This document shows, one piece after another, positions 49,440 through 58,968 of a DNA stretch of 64,000 nucleotides. A program made the translations under genes and the position numbers. Positions within the stretch are counted from its first letter, which is position 1. The number at the start of each line of letters is the position of its first letter. The notes under the pieces were generated by a model that ran no database searches, had not been told where the DNA came from, and saw only the letters and a list, made by a program, of their open reading frames with translations. This DNA is from Porcisia hertigi (lineage: Eukaryota; Euglenozoa; Kinetoplastea; Trypanosomatida; Trypanosomatidae), in contig NC_090586.1 in the NCBI RefSeq assembly GCF_017918235.1, forward strand, positions 1 through 64,000, written 5' to 3'.

Positions 49440-50384
49440 TTACTCAAACTCCATAAACAGCTCCACGTCCTTCTTGAGCGGCTTCGTAGCGCAGACCACC
49501 ACCCTCCGGGCGGCCAGCGGTGCTGTCTCCACGATGACCCGGCGTCTGCTGGATGACGACAAAAAGTCCGACTGCACACACGTGAAGATGGCACAGTTGC
49601 CGCGGTCCTTCTCCGCCCCGCTATCCTCAACTCCAGCTGGGGATTCGGGCGGGGCTGCCCGTATCAGATCGATTGCAGGCACCAAAGAAGGAAAGAGGGG
49701 GAGGTCTGGTGATGTCTCGATCATTTCGGAAAGATCCGCCGGCGCAGATGGCTCTCCGTTCCACGGCAACAGGAGTGCCCGCTGCATGACGGTACGGTGG
49801 GCCTGTACCAGCATATCCCTGCTCGGGCGCAGCTCCGGCGATACACCGCGGCGTTTCATGTAGTGACGGAGCATCCAATAGGTCAAATCGAGCTCATCTA
49901 GTACTCGCCTTTCCATCACTTGCAGCTCAGCTGCGGAGCTCCGACGTAACGAAGAGTAAGCAAATTTGTTACCTTCCGTGAAGGGGTTCGGCAATGGAGG
50001 ATACACGGCGTTGCTCAGCAGTGGCTGCAGCAGCCACCGCTTTGTAACGCTGGTGACCGCGCACTGTTGCTGATAACATGCTACAAAGCACGCGAGCCAT
50101 AAACTGTGTGCGGTAGAGGCACCCATTCGACCTCGTCGCGTCAAGAACAACAACATCTTGCGAAATGGAGGGAGCGCACGAGGCAGCACGTCTCCTCTCA
50201 GTGTTTGCCCGTTGAAAACGGAGTTGTACGGTACAGTGATCAGTGGGCTACCATCCTTGACCGCCTCGCCGAGAACGAGACCGATTGGCGAGGCAGCTGC
50301 TCCCGTCTTGTGAATAAAAAGTTTCTTGCTGGTGACACCACAGCCCCCACACGCGGCCCAGAAGCCGTCGACGGAGTTGTGCAT
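49440..50384 (-). CDS. SETD/LSMT-like SET protein lacking the usual catalytic motif
   Basis: This 314-residue protein follows the Rubisco LSMT/SETD3-6 layout. An N-terminal SET half (GVTSKKLFIHKTG, then PLITVPYNSVFNG) is followed by a helical insert (SLWLACFVACYQQQ, EVMERRVLDEL-like region) and a C-terminal SET half ending in VVVCATKPLKKDVELFMEFE. In active members the second half carries an N-H motif of the form DxxNHS. Here the corresponding place reads SLVPAIDLIRAAPPESP, without Asn-His. The final Tyr motif is MEFE instead of a Tyr-Gly pair, and the C-terminal substrate-binding domain is missing. It may be a non-catalytic relative. The start at 50384 is the first ATG next to the conserved region; the frame extends upstream. 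Confidence 0.72.
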   Translation of the reverse strand: MHNSVDGFWAACGGCGVTSKKLFIHKTGAAASPIGLVLGEAVKDGSPLITVPYNSVFNGQTLRGDVLPRALPPFRKMLLFLTRRGRMGASTAHSLWLACFVACYQQQCAVTSVTKRWLLQPLLSNAVYPPLPNPFTEGNKFAYSSLRRSSAAELQVMERRVLDELDLTYWMLRHYMKRRGVSPELRPSRDMLVQAHRTVMQRALLLPWNGEPSAPADLSEMIETSPDLPLFPSLVPAIDLIRAAPPESPAGVEDSGAEKDRGNCAIFTCVQSDFLSSSSRRRVIVETAPLAARRVVVCATKPLKKDVELFMEFE

Positions 50385-51285
50385 ACACACTAAAAGTGCC
50401 ACACGAGACCCAAACAGGGACAGTGATGGAACCGAGCGGATCGGCGCGACGACACCGATGGTAAACCGCGCAGGTATACGTAGAGGACAGGGAGGGAAAC
50501 AGAGCCACACGTAAGGACTGAGACCGTGACTGTGGCTGGGCTATCCGCGTTGGCGTCTTATAAGGCCAGGTTTTGTTCGCTCTCGTATCGTCGCCGCACC
50601 ACGAGGATCCGTTTTTTACCTGGAGAGAGTGAAGGGAGGGAGAGGGGGGGGGGTCAAAGCAGATGTAATTTGTAAAGTGGAATGACCATAAGAGATGTGC
50701 GCAAAGGCTGCGTTCTTCTGATTTCGCTTACTGCAACGCCGGTAGTCGCATAGGACTCTGCGAAGAGTGTCTCCCTCTGGCTGTGGAGAACACGCAAGGG
50801 AGGGGGGGAGAGGGCTGGACCCTGTACTCGAGTCTCACAGGAATGTGACTGGAGGCAGCAGCACTCGGAGGAACACGATGCACGCAATCAAGAGACGCAT
50901 AGTGTCCAAAACAAAAGCGCCTCCTTCACCGGAAATCGACCACTTCCCCAGTTTGACACTCACCCATTCAACTTTGGTGGGCGGGCTAACCCGTTGAAGT
51001 CTCTTTTGCCTCTTACTTGTGTTGCTGCTTCCCCTTAGCAAACAAAGCGAGTGCAGCGAACGGGAAAAAGAGCAACCGCACTCATCAAGGTCGGCGCGGT
51101 AACAGAACGACAAGTCAGTCTCTCGGCCCGTGGAGACTCGAACATAAAATCAACACAAACCCAACGCAGACGAAAATGTCGCTTCAGAAACAAGCCAGAC
51201 ATCATCATCATCAACCAACCTCCCCCCCCCTACACCCCTCTGCTCCTCCTCACGCGAATGCATAGATACGCTTACTCGCTGCTGG
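50385..51285. other. Intergenic spacer
   Basis: It contains G-rich sequence at 50641-50654 and 50801-50810, and a plus-strand C-run at 51221-51229. Open frames are short and compositionally poor. No gene is seen. Confidence 0.6.
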
Positions 51286-51849
51286 TTAGAAATCTGCAAC
51301 CCCAGTTGCAACGACGTCACGCACGCGCGTGATGCCGCCCAAGTCCGGTTCACGACGCCAGCGCGGCCTTGGCACTACATGTTCTTCTGTGGGATGCTGC
51401 CAGAAGTTGGGCCAGTTGTTGGCTACGGTATACTCCTGTGGGCTAAAGTATGCCGCCGCGTCGGGGGTGCGGTACGAGAAGCGGTCCTCCATATGTGCCG
51501 CATTGAGCTCCTTTGCGGCGTCGTCAAGAATGGACGCGTTGATGGCGCGTTGTTGCTGGATGCGCTGTGCCCATATAGTGCGATGCCGAATCGATTCGGT
51601 CACCTCACGTGCATGAAAATTGTTTCGCTTGTTCGGAACCATCTTGAAGAGACCATTGGCTAGCGCGCAGCCCGGGAACTTGTTGTCGAACACCTTATCA
51701 CGAACGAGGAAGTGGCGCGTCACGTCGCGGTGAGCGCGATGCAGTTGAATGAGTTCATACGCCGAGTTGTAGTAGGTGGGGATGCGACGCGGATTCGCTC
51801 CGGCCACAACGGAGTGAAATGAGCCACGGCCTAAAGCCCCACTAGACAT
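51286..51849 (-). CDS. Probable mitochondrial ribosomal protein bL20m
   Basis: This is a 187-residue basic protein with a presequence-like N terminus (MSSGALGRGSFHSVVAGANPRR). The central part (VPNKRNNFHAREVTESIRHR, then TIWAQRIQQQRAINASI) matches by eye the bL20 core, in which an RxRxR-containing helix leads into the RLWIxRINAAAR segment. bL20 binds 23S-type rRNA early in large-subunit assembly. A long C-terminal extension with many Pro, Trp and Arg residues (NNWPNFWQHPTEEH) would fit kinetoplastid mitoribosomal proteins, which are commonly extended. The ATG at 51849 is used; 64 in-frame upstream codons are hydrophobic and look like untranslated pyrimidine-rich leader. Confidence 0.55.
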   Translation of the reverse strand: MSSGALGRGSFHSVVAGANPRRIPTYYNSAYELIQLHRAHRDVTRHFLVRDKVFDNKFPGCALANGLFKMVPNKRNNFHAREVTESIRHRTIWAQRIQQQRAINASILDDAAKELNAAHMEDRFSYRTPDAAAYFSPQEYTVANNWPNFWQHPTEEHVVPRPRWRREPDLGGITRVRDVVATGVADF

Positions 51850-53693
51850 CCCTGAGCAATGAAGCGAGGCGACACACCCCACACTGAGGCCCAGGCAAAC
51901 GCTTCGGGTGCACTTCACGGGTGGTGCTGGCGCGCGCAGGGACACGCCGCGGGGATGAAGAGAGAAAATGGAGGCAAATATCCGAGATATGAGGCGGAAA
52001 GGAAGAAATGGATAGGGGAGAAAGTAGATGGCACCAAACACATTTCACGAAAACGACAGCCACGAGCTGCCGTGGCCATGGGGGGAGAGGGAGTAAGGTA
52101 TTGGGGTGTACCTGACGTGAATGCTACCCCGATCCTTGAGTGATACTCTGTAGTTGTATATGCATGGTGGAACTGTGGCCGGTTCGATCGCACATGAATT
52201 ATTCGCTCTACTTTCTCTGGTGGGCCTTCGAGTCTTGGTGATTACTTTGGTCCACGAAGGGCTTTGAAACATACGCGCTTTCGCGTTTTCGTTGCTGTGG
52301 TAGGCTTGGCCATCATGAATTAATTCTTTCGAGCAGGGGTGCTGTAGAGGCTTGAGTTCACTTTACAAGGAAACTATAATTCAAGTCACTATCGTCGCTG
52401 GTGACACCGGGTCATAACTCCCCCCCTTCAAAGTGAGTTGTGGACTCGGTGGCGCAGTAGCCACTCAACGCCACAATCAAACCAATACAGTCATGGTTAA
52501 AGGACCGCAGCGCATGGAGTAGCGTTCAGTATTGTCACCAGATTCCCGCCTGCGCTGGGACATGCTGAGCTGTCCGTATCACCTGCACACGACCCACCGC
52601 TGTAGCTGCGCCCATCGTTTTACAATGGACCCGAGCCCGCTTCGGACGTCGAATTGCCCCCTCCCCCGAATAGTCCCGAGTCAAAGTCTGTTCTGGTGAC
52701 GTGAGAATTAGGTTTGACTTTGGTTCATATTTGATCAAGGACTTCCATTGTCATTGGGTCATCCTCTCATGCACGTGGCCGCGCGTGACGTTTACTTGTC
52801 TGACGGTGCTATCCTATGAAATCCACGCCACTACAGCTTCGATGTCTCCTCGGAGGACAGCAGGGGGGAGGGCTTCTAGCTAAATATAGTCTCTTCTTAT
52901 CAAAGCACCGAGACGCCTCCCTGGTGTACGCGCTTTCCTCTGCTAAACCGGGGTGATTGACGCCAGGAGAACGAAGCACCCTGCCTAAAGGTCATGGTAT
53001 GCGGTGTCTCTTGCAGAAGACATGCGCGTACTGCAGGGAGAAGAGGGGAAACTCCACGCATAAGTCGATGTCGCTCTGCGCAGCGCCTCCTACGACGGCC
53101 ATCGTGTAGGGCACCTTTTGCGTTGCGCCTCACCGAAGCGAAAGATGGAGAAAAAGAGTGTGATGGGCAAGTGTGAACATACGAAGGGGTGCTGGTGCGG
53201 GCTTATGCAACAGCAACGCACCACATCGAGAAGAGCAAAAGAGAATGGGATGTACTGCCCACTCAGTGTATGAGCCTTCCCATTATGATGCAAGCGTGTG
53301 TAGACAAGAGAACGTGTGGCGCCCCTCTCTTGCGTACAAGAGCGGAAGTGGGCGGTTTATAAAGCCGATCTTGTCGCGCCGCCAGACCATTACTCACTCC
53401 CTTCCCCCCTCCTGCGCAGAGAACTGCGTGGTTTCTGTGGGCGCAGTCACTTCAGCGGGCACCCTCCGACAATTAGGTAACACACTCAGTACGCTCTGCT
53501 CTTTCTTCCATGACGACAGCACTCGACTCATCCCGCTTGCTTCTAAAAGAATGCGAAGTAGTTGGGCACCCCATCCAAGATCGAACATTAGATGAGCCGC
53601 TGCTCCATATAGATAAACTCGTGTCAGCATTCTCACTGAGAGATACAGAGCCATGTCTCTAGTGATTCAAACCCGGTTCTATGAACAACGCAT
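51850..53693. other. Long gene-free stretch upstream of bL20m
   Basis: This 1.84-kb interval separates FEN-1 from the bL20m candidate. In contrast to other spacers its middle part (52,100-53,100) has few microsatellites or homopolymers and a balanced composition, as if derived from former coding or retroposon sequence. No open frame of convincing length or motif exists on either strand. A GGTTCGATC at 52177-52185 resembles a tRNA B box but no cloverleaf forms around it. Confidence 0.5.
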
Positions 53694-54878
53694 CTACTTC
53701 TTGACAGCTTTTTTATGCCCACCTGTCGTCTTTTGTAAGATTCCGGAGACGTGCACAGATCTGCCGTCTCGCGGCCTCTTCTTTCCAACGATCGGCGTCC
53801 GGGCGGCGGCTACGGTCGGCGGTGCCTTTATTGTGAAGAAACTGTCCAGTCGCATCTGTGTTTTCTTGGTGAGGGCAGCCCTCAGCCGTGCGATGCCCTT
53901 GTTTACGCGCTCGGGGTTAAAAACCTTCTCCTCCACGAGAAACTGAATCAGACCCGCCTCGTCCGGCTCGGAAAAGTGAATGTCCACTTCCTCCGCAGGG
54001 GTCACCTCCGGATTCTTGAAAAAAGCCCGGGCCTCTTTGTAATAAAAGTCGGGAGGCACACTGTGCTTAGTCATGTCGAGGGACTCTAGAAACGATTCGA
54101 TGGTGCCATAGCGCTTAATGCCTTCCCACGCCTTTTGAGGGCCGATCCCAGAAATCTTTGGAACGTAGTCGCATCCGAGCAGAATGCAAAGATCGATGAA
54201 TTGGTCCATGGACAAATCTGTGGACCGCAGCACAGTGTCGAGGTGAATTTCTGCTATTGGTCGCTTCTTTGCGTCACTAAGGCTTAGGTGGCGGAGCATT
54301 ACTTTGGAGCCAAACGTCAAGGCATCCATATCCTCCGTTCCCACTGCCCAAGCCTTGCCCTTCTTCACTAACTCTGCACACTGCGCCTCCGCTTCAGAGG
54401 GGGCTTGGACGACAGGAACACCCATGAGTTGCAGAAGCTTCTTGCACTCTTCCATCTGCTCTCGACTCACGCGCACCGTTCGCTTGCCCATCTTCTCCAT
54501 CATTTCGTCGTCACCGGCGTCTTTTGCCTTCTCAAACTCTCTCTCCGCCTCGGCAGCTTTCTGACGGCGTGCCTCCAGCTCGTCGGCTTTCAGCTTCGGG
54601 GGCTTGCCGTCAAAGACATATATGGGCTTGATCCCCTCATCAATCATGCGGAGTGTTCTAGCAAAGAGCCCGTTGAGATGTGACGTCACATCGCCATACC
54701 CGCTTTTGAGCTCCATTCCCTCCCCGTTGTGAAACCCCTTCATTGCAATGATGAACTGATAAATGCTCATAGACGCGTCGATTGCGATAACGCGCCCAGA
54801 GAAGTTTTTCAGCTGTTGCTCCCGGATAGCATTTGGGGACTTGTCGTAGAGCAGCTTGGATAAGCCTAAGATTCCCAT
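53694..54878 (-). CDS. FEN1: Flap endonuclease 1 (FEN-1)
   Basis: This 394-residue nuclease removes 5' flaps during Okazaki fragment maturation and long-patch base excision repair. It starts with the conserved MGILGLSKLL. Metal ligands are in place: Asp34 in IAIDASMSIYQF, Asp in YVFDGKPP, the two Glu of APSEAEAQCAEL, the Asp pair of GTEDMDALTFG, and Asp in LGCDYVPKISGIGP (helix-hairpin-helix). The PCNA-binding PIP box QMRLDSFF lies near residue 345, followed by a basic nuclear-localisation tail (KKRPRDG, KKAVKK). The start is fixed because Gly2 is essential in the family; nine in-frame upstream codons are ignored. In Leishmania, FEN-1 also lies on chromosome 27 near proteasome alpha-7 (recalled). 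Confidence 0.97.
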   Translation of the reverse strand: MGILGLSKLLYDKSPNAIREQQLKNFSGRVIAIDASMSIYQFIIAMKGFHNGEGMELKSGYGDVTSHLNGLFARTLRMIDEGIKPIYVFDGKPPKLKADELEARRQKAAEAEREFEKAKDAGDDEMMEKMGKRTVRVSREQMEECKKLLQLMGVPVVQAPSEAEAQCAELVKKGKAWAVGTEDMDALTFGSKVMLRHLSLSDAKKRPIAEIHLDTVLRSTDLSMDQFIDLCILLGCDYVPKISGIGPQKAWEGIKRYGTIESFLESLDMTKHSVPPDFYYKEARAFFKNPEVTPAEEVDIHFSEPDEAGLIQFLVEEKVFNPERVNKGIARLRAALTKKTQMRLDSFFTIKAPPTVAAARTPIVGKKRPRDGRSVHVSGILQKTTGGHKKAVKK

Positions 54879-55522
54879 TGCCAAAATGTACGCCGCAGGG
54901 CGCACTCAACCTTCGTTGCGCTTTCCGTGTGTCAGGCACAATCAAGTACGCGTTCGACAGCTTTCTCCCCCCTTGCAGGAAAGCGTCTGGCACTGTCCCT
55001 CCACCGTTGAGAAACTATTATGGATGTGTTTCAAGAGCCCCAATCGCCTAGAGTGTTTTCGTTGCTGCTGCCAAGGTGGTGTCCGGTGGGCGGAAGAAGT
55101 GTTTGATTCTGCGCAGATTGGTGTGGTGAGAAGATAGACTTCGAGAAGAAGAGGCTACGCAGCGAATCGATGCACACAGATACCGAGAATACAGAAAAGA
55201 GGGTCATTTTTGACACTGGCAAAGACACTCAGAGGTCTTGGATGGAAGGAGATAGTATGGTCAGCCAGCCCTCACTCTTCTGCCTCGGAAGCTGAATATT
55301 GATAGCTGTGAGACCGTAGTCCCAGGAAAAATGGCGGCAACGGTAAAGATCCCCCTCTGTGCACGTGTGGCATATCATGCCCGAGTGAAGTGAACAACTC
55401 CCCCGGTGTATGTAACCTGATTTCTTATCTTGTTAGCGATGCCCTCGCGACAAGGGGTGCGGTCTTTCACACTACAACGAGTGGTTCAGGCCGCCTCGAA
55501 AAGAATCCACTCCTGTCGTGCC
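54879..55522. other. Intergenic spacer, FEN-1 to ODR-4-like gene
   Basis: This is unique non-coding sequence with few repeats. It holds the FEN-1 splice region and the 3' UTR of the 55523 gene. No gene is seen. Confidence 0.65.
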
Positions 55523-56503
55523 TCATCGCATCAGCACAAGAGCAGCGATGGGCACGGCGAGGAAGCTAACGAGGAAAAAGAAAAAATAAGCAGTCGATTT
55601 CTTCACTGCCTGCGCTGCAGACGTTTCATCTCTCTCCGCGGACTGGGAAAGAGGCTTCAAACCGCGAAGATCACCGCGCGACACTATTTCCCCAGTTGCA
55701 TCCTCCATCATCTCCAACACTTCAGCCCACTCGTCCTCCGTGACGTCGCCTGTGTTGGCAAGTATGTTAGCGCGGCGCTTGACACGACAGCAATAAGAAA
55801 GGTGAGCGTTGTGCGCATTGAGCATAATGAGGCGTGTAGTCCCGGCCCTCAACGCAGCCCTCAGCTGACGGAAAAGCGTCTCATAAAGCCCACTAGCGCT
55901 CATGAACGATGGGGCCATCACGACGTAAATGCCAAGAGTGCTCGACGCCGCACCCGTCTGAACGAGCTCCAGACTGCCTGGAGACGAGGAAGCACCCTCA
56001 GTCAAAGGCGTGTAGCCTTCGCCGTCCACCACTCGCGGAGGTGCATTGCAGCAGGAGACCAGCAAAGGAAAAGTTCTGTCGTACGTGTGGAAGGCGAAAC
56101 GAGCCTCAACAAAAGCAATCTCGCTCTCAACGACGTCCACCTTCACCTCTGGCGCGCCAAACATGCGGCAATCGAGTTGACAGAGTCCTTTTCCATTATC
56201 TACGATCACCTCAACGAGCTCCTTCTTTCTCAGCTCAGACAACTGCGTTGCGAGCGATTTTAGTGCACCCATGTCGCCTGCAAAGCCCAGGACCTCGATG
56301 CCAAAGGGGAGTACACGCTCCAGGCATTCCATTTGCTCTTCGGCCACGCTGGGGTCATCGCACGGTACATAGCCGGCCAGTACGCACACTGTTCTAGGAG
56401 CTGCAACTGCAGAAGAGATGCAAGACCGCTGCCCAACGATAATGGAAACACTGCCATTAGCTGGCGGATCCGACAATGATGTGGGGATGTGCAGTCGCCA
56501 CAT
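55523..56503 (-). CDS. ODR4: ODR-4-like tail-anchored membrane protein
   Basis: This 326-residue protein has a globular N-terminal region and a single C-terminal hydrophobic helix (AYFFFFLVSFLAVPIAALVLMR). The segment SVSIIVGQRS followed by VAEEQMECLERVLPFGIEVLGFAG corresponds by eye to the ODR-4 family core, in which a short strand with VGQ is followed by a helix and a RMLPGGLxVLGV motif. ODR-4 assists ER exit or ciliary delivery of receptors in nematodes and, with UFSP2, anchors de-UFMylation at the ER in animals. A trypanosomatid role is unknown. Length is somewhat shorter than the human protein. The start is the first ATG. Confidence 0.65.
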   Translation of the reverse strand: MWRLHIPTSLSDPPANGSVSIIVGQRSCISSAVAAPRTVCVLAGYVPCDDPSVAEEQMECLERVLPFGIEVLGFAGDMGALKSLATQLSELRKKELVEVIVDNGKGLCQLDCRMFGAPEVKVDVVESEIAFVEARFAFHTYDRTFPLLVSCCNAPPRVVDGEGYTPLTEGASSSPGSLELVQTGAASSTLGIYVVMAPSFMSASGLYETLFRQLRAALRAGTTRLIMLNAHNAHLSYCCRVKRRANILANTGDVTEDEWAEVLEMMEDATGEIVSRGDLRGLKPLSQSAERDETSAAQAVKKSTAYFFFFLVSFLAVPIAALVLMR

Positions 56504-58968
56504 GGGATACGTTGTGAATGCGGATGCAGTTTCTCTGAAAAGCGTGGTTGGAAGTGCAACAGGTGAAGGGAAGAGACAATAACATTGAAGAGGAGATCGG
56601 GGGAATGATTAAAAAAAGTTTCAGCGGTGCGCAGGAGAGGGCATAGTGAAAACCAGACATGCCAGAACGAGTGCCCATGAGGATCTACCCAGGGAGTTGT
56701 CGCGCGCAGTGAGTTTATCGCTTCCGTGAGCAAGAGACGACGACAACCCTTGCAGACCAAGTAAATCCGTTGGGTGGCACTGAAGACAAAGCAGATTTTT
56801 TTTGCGTGTGTGCGTACTTCATACAAAGGAATATAGACGAAATAAAAACGTGTGTAGGCTGGTTCTACTAAAAAAAAAAAGAAAGCCGAAGAGAGAGCGA
56901 TACATAACCAAGAACACGAATGACAGAGGGAAAAACATTGCGCGCACACACACACACACAGGGCGTTACAGATCCACGCTACTGAGGGAGGGAGAAGAAC
57001 AACACTCATGAAATGACGAACAAGAGTTCCAATCATGGGGAAAAGGTGGGGGAGCAGACATGCGCTATAGCGAAAATAAAAAAGGCGAAAAGTGATATCA
57101 AAAGAAAGCGTTGGTGGGGGAAGGTAAAAAGAAGGAGGGAAGGGGAGAATCAATGGGGGGCTGGCTGTTTGTGCGGCGGCAGTGCATGATATCAAAAAAC
57201 TTTGCGACACTGGATAAGCCGAGTGCACACCAACTCGTACACGAAACTAGCGACCATAAGTGCAATGCTTCCGAGCACGATTGTTCAACCTCCGGCTACC
57301 AACGGCACCGCCTTTGATGCTGGTGTCATTGCAACCGTCCGTGTAGCCTATTTCACCCCTTCTATGATCTGCCCCTCACACACACACGCATTCATCCAGT
57401 AGTGCATAGCTACAAACTACCAGCTACCCTCCTCCTTGTCTCGACCCCCCTTCCTGTTCTTAAGATAGTGGGGAACAGAAAAGAAATTGTAAGGGGAGAA
57501 TGGGAAGAGTGGGGAAGAGTGGGGAAGATAAAAAAAAACGCACACATACACAGACACACACACCCACACACACATGTATAGCAAGTTAGGCATGCATCTG
57601 GGAAATTCTGACAGCGTATAAAAAAAAAGAAAAAACAGACATACAATTGAAAAAGAAAAAGGGGGATGACCACGGGGGTTGGTATAGACGCCAGTGGCGG
57701 CCTCCATCGTCCTAAGGTGTCTCACGTGAACACAACCTCTTCTTTGGCTACAGCACATAGAAACGATGTGATCAATGTTGTCCTTTATCCTTCGTAGCCC
57801 CTCCATTTTTTCTTGGGAAGTCATGAGCGAGAAACCCCCCTGCCTGGACTGCCCATCGGAAGCTACGGAAGAAAAAACAAACAGCGATCAAAAAAAAAAA
57901 CCAATAAACACTCACCCACACAAACGAAAAGAGAGTGAGCGAGGGGAGGGATGGCGTGAGTGGGGTGAGTAGGGGGTGGCAGAGAAAACAGAGAGACAAG
58001 AAAACCGAAGAACATCACAGACGATAACACACGTACACACACACACACACACAGAGCGAGCTGGACAGCAGGAATAAAAGCGTACAAAGAAAAGTGAAAG
58101 AGACCGTCGGAAACAAATGAGGAAAAAAATCCACATTGAGGCGTGCAATAAGAGATCAACACATTTTTTCGTTTGTTTGAGGGTAAAAAAGTTTCTCCAT
58201 AAATAGATTTGCTAACGGGGAAAGGAGGAGGCGTCACCAGTGCCAAAAGGGTGGACTCGAGACTCATGTGCATGTGAATACTCCTTGCGTCTCACAAACA
58301 CCGGGAGCAAAAAAAAAAAGCACCAGAGCGATTTAAGGATCGTAAACAGAAAGAGACGCCATGTGCGCGCACCCACACACAACCAGCCAAATGCCGACAG
58401 CGGGATGCACACTCAGGGAGCCCCAAATCTTATTTAGACCAGAAGAACCCTGGAGGGGAATAATTCTGATCGACTCGGTTGCCACAGGGCAGCTTTCGCT
58501 TTTTGGGGGGGAGGGGAGGGGGAGGGGAGGGGAAGGGGAAGGGGAAGGGGGGGAGGGGGGTAAAACCTTTCAGGGATGAATACTGTTGCGCACATACTAT
58601 CCCCGCCACGATGTGCTAAAAGAGGGAAAAGCACATGCGGCTTACATAGACACAAACCCAGTGCGCTCTCAACCGCATTTGAGGATGCCTGGGCGTGAAG
58701 ATACAAAACAGAGGGTGAAAAAGAGGGAATATAGAGTCACTGGGTCGATACGCAGTGAAGGAGAGGTGTGTTCTCGCTAAAAAAAAAATTCATTCCTTTG
58801 GTTCCATTGCACCAAGCACTGCCAATACACAGCATCGTCACACGCTTCGACACCGCTCTCATTACGACAACGCCTGTATTCGGGGAATGTGCTCCGCCTC
58901 CTCCTCCACCTATCCCCCCAAAGTGCGTTGGCGACCACCCGAGTTCTCCGGGAAGCTACCTCCGCTAA
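56504..58968. other. Longest gene-free spacer, with a G-rich tract
   Basis: This 2.46-kb interval contains (CA)n arrays near 56946-56960, 57541-57572 and 58031-58052, many A-runs (56870-56880, 57890-57900) and a 56-base almost pure purine tract at 58505-58560 made of G3-G7 runs. It contains the 3' UTR of the 58969 gene and the 5' region of ODR-4. Open frames on both strands are low-complexity translations of these tracts. No gene is seen, although the length would allow a non-coding transcript. Confidence 0.6.
58505..58560 (+). other. G-rich tract with quadruplex potential
   Basis: Eight or more runs of four or more Gs separated by single or double A occur in 56 bases on the plus strand. This fits the G4 pattern several times over. 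On the transcript strand it is a continuous C/T tract of the kind that guides trans-splicing or polyadenylation. Confidence 0.75.

Noticed and set aside
52160-52230. Possible tRNA gene: GGTTCGATC resembles a B box
   Set aside because: The flanking bases do not form a T arm or an acceptor stem and no A box at the right distance gives a cloverleaf.
52441-52520. TGGCGCAGTAG resembles a tRNA A box
   Set aside because: No B box follows within tRNA length and no stems pair.
56260-57228. 322-codon minus-strand open frame overlapping the ODR-4-like gene
   Set aside because: Composition is that of translated pyrimidine tracts, and it overlaps the better supported frame.
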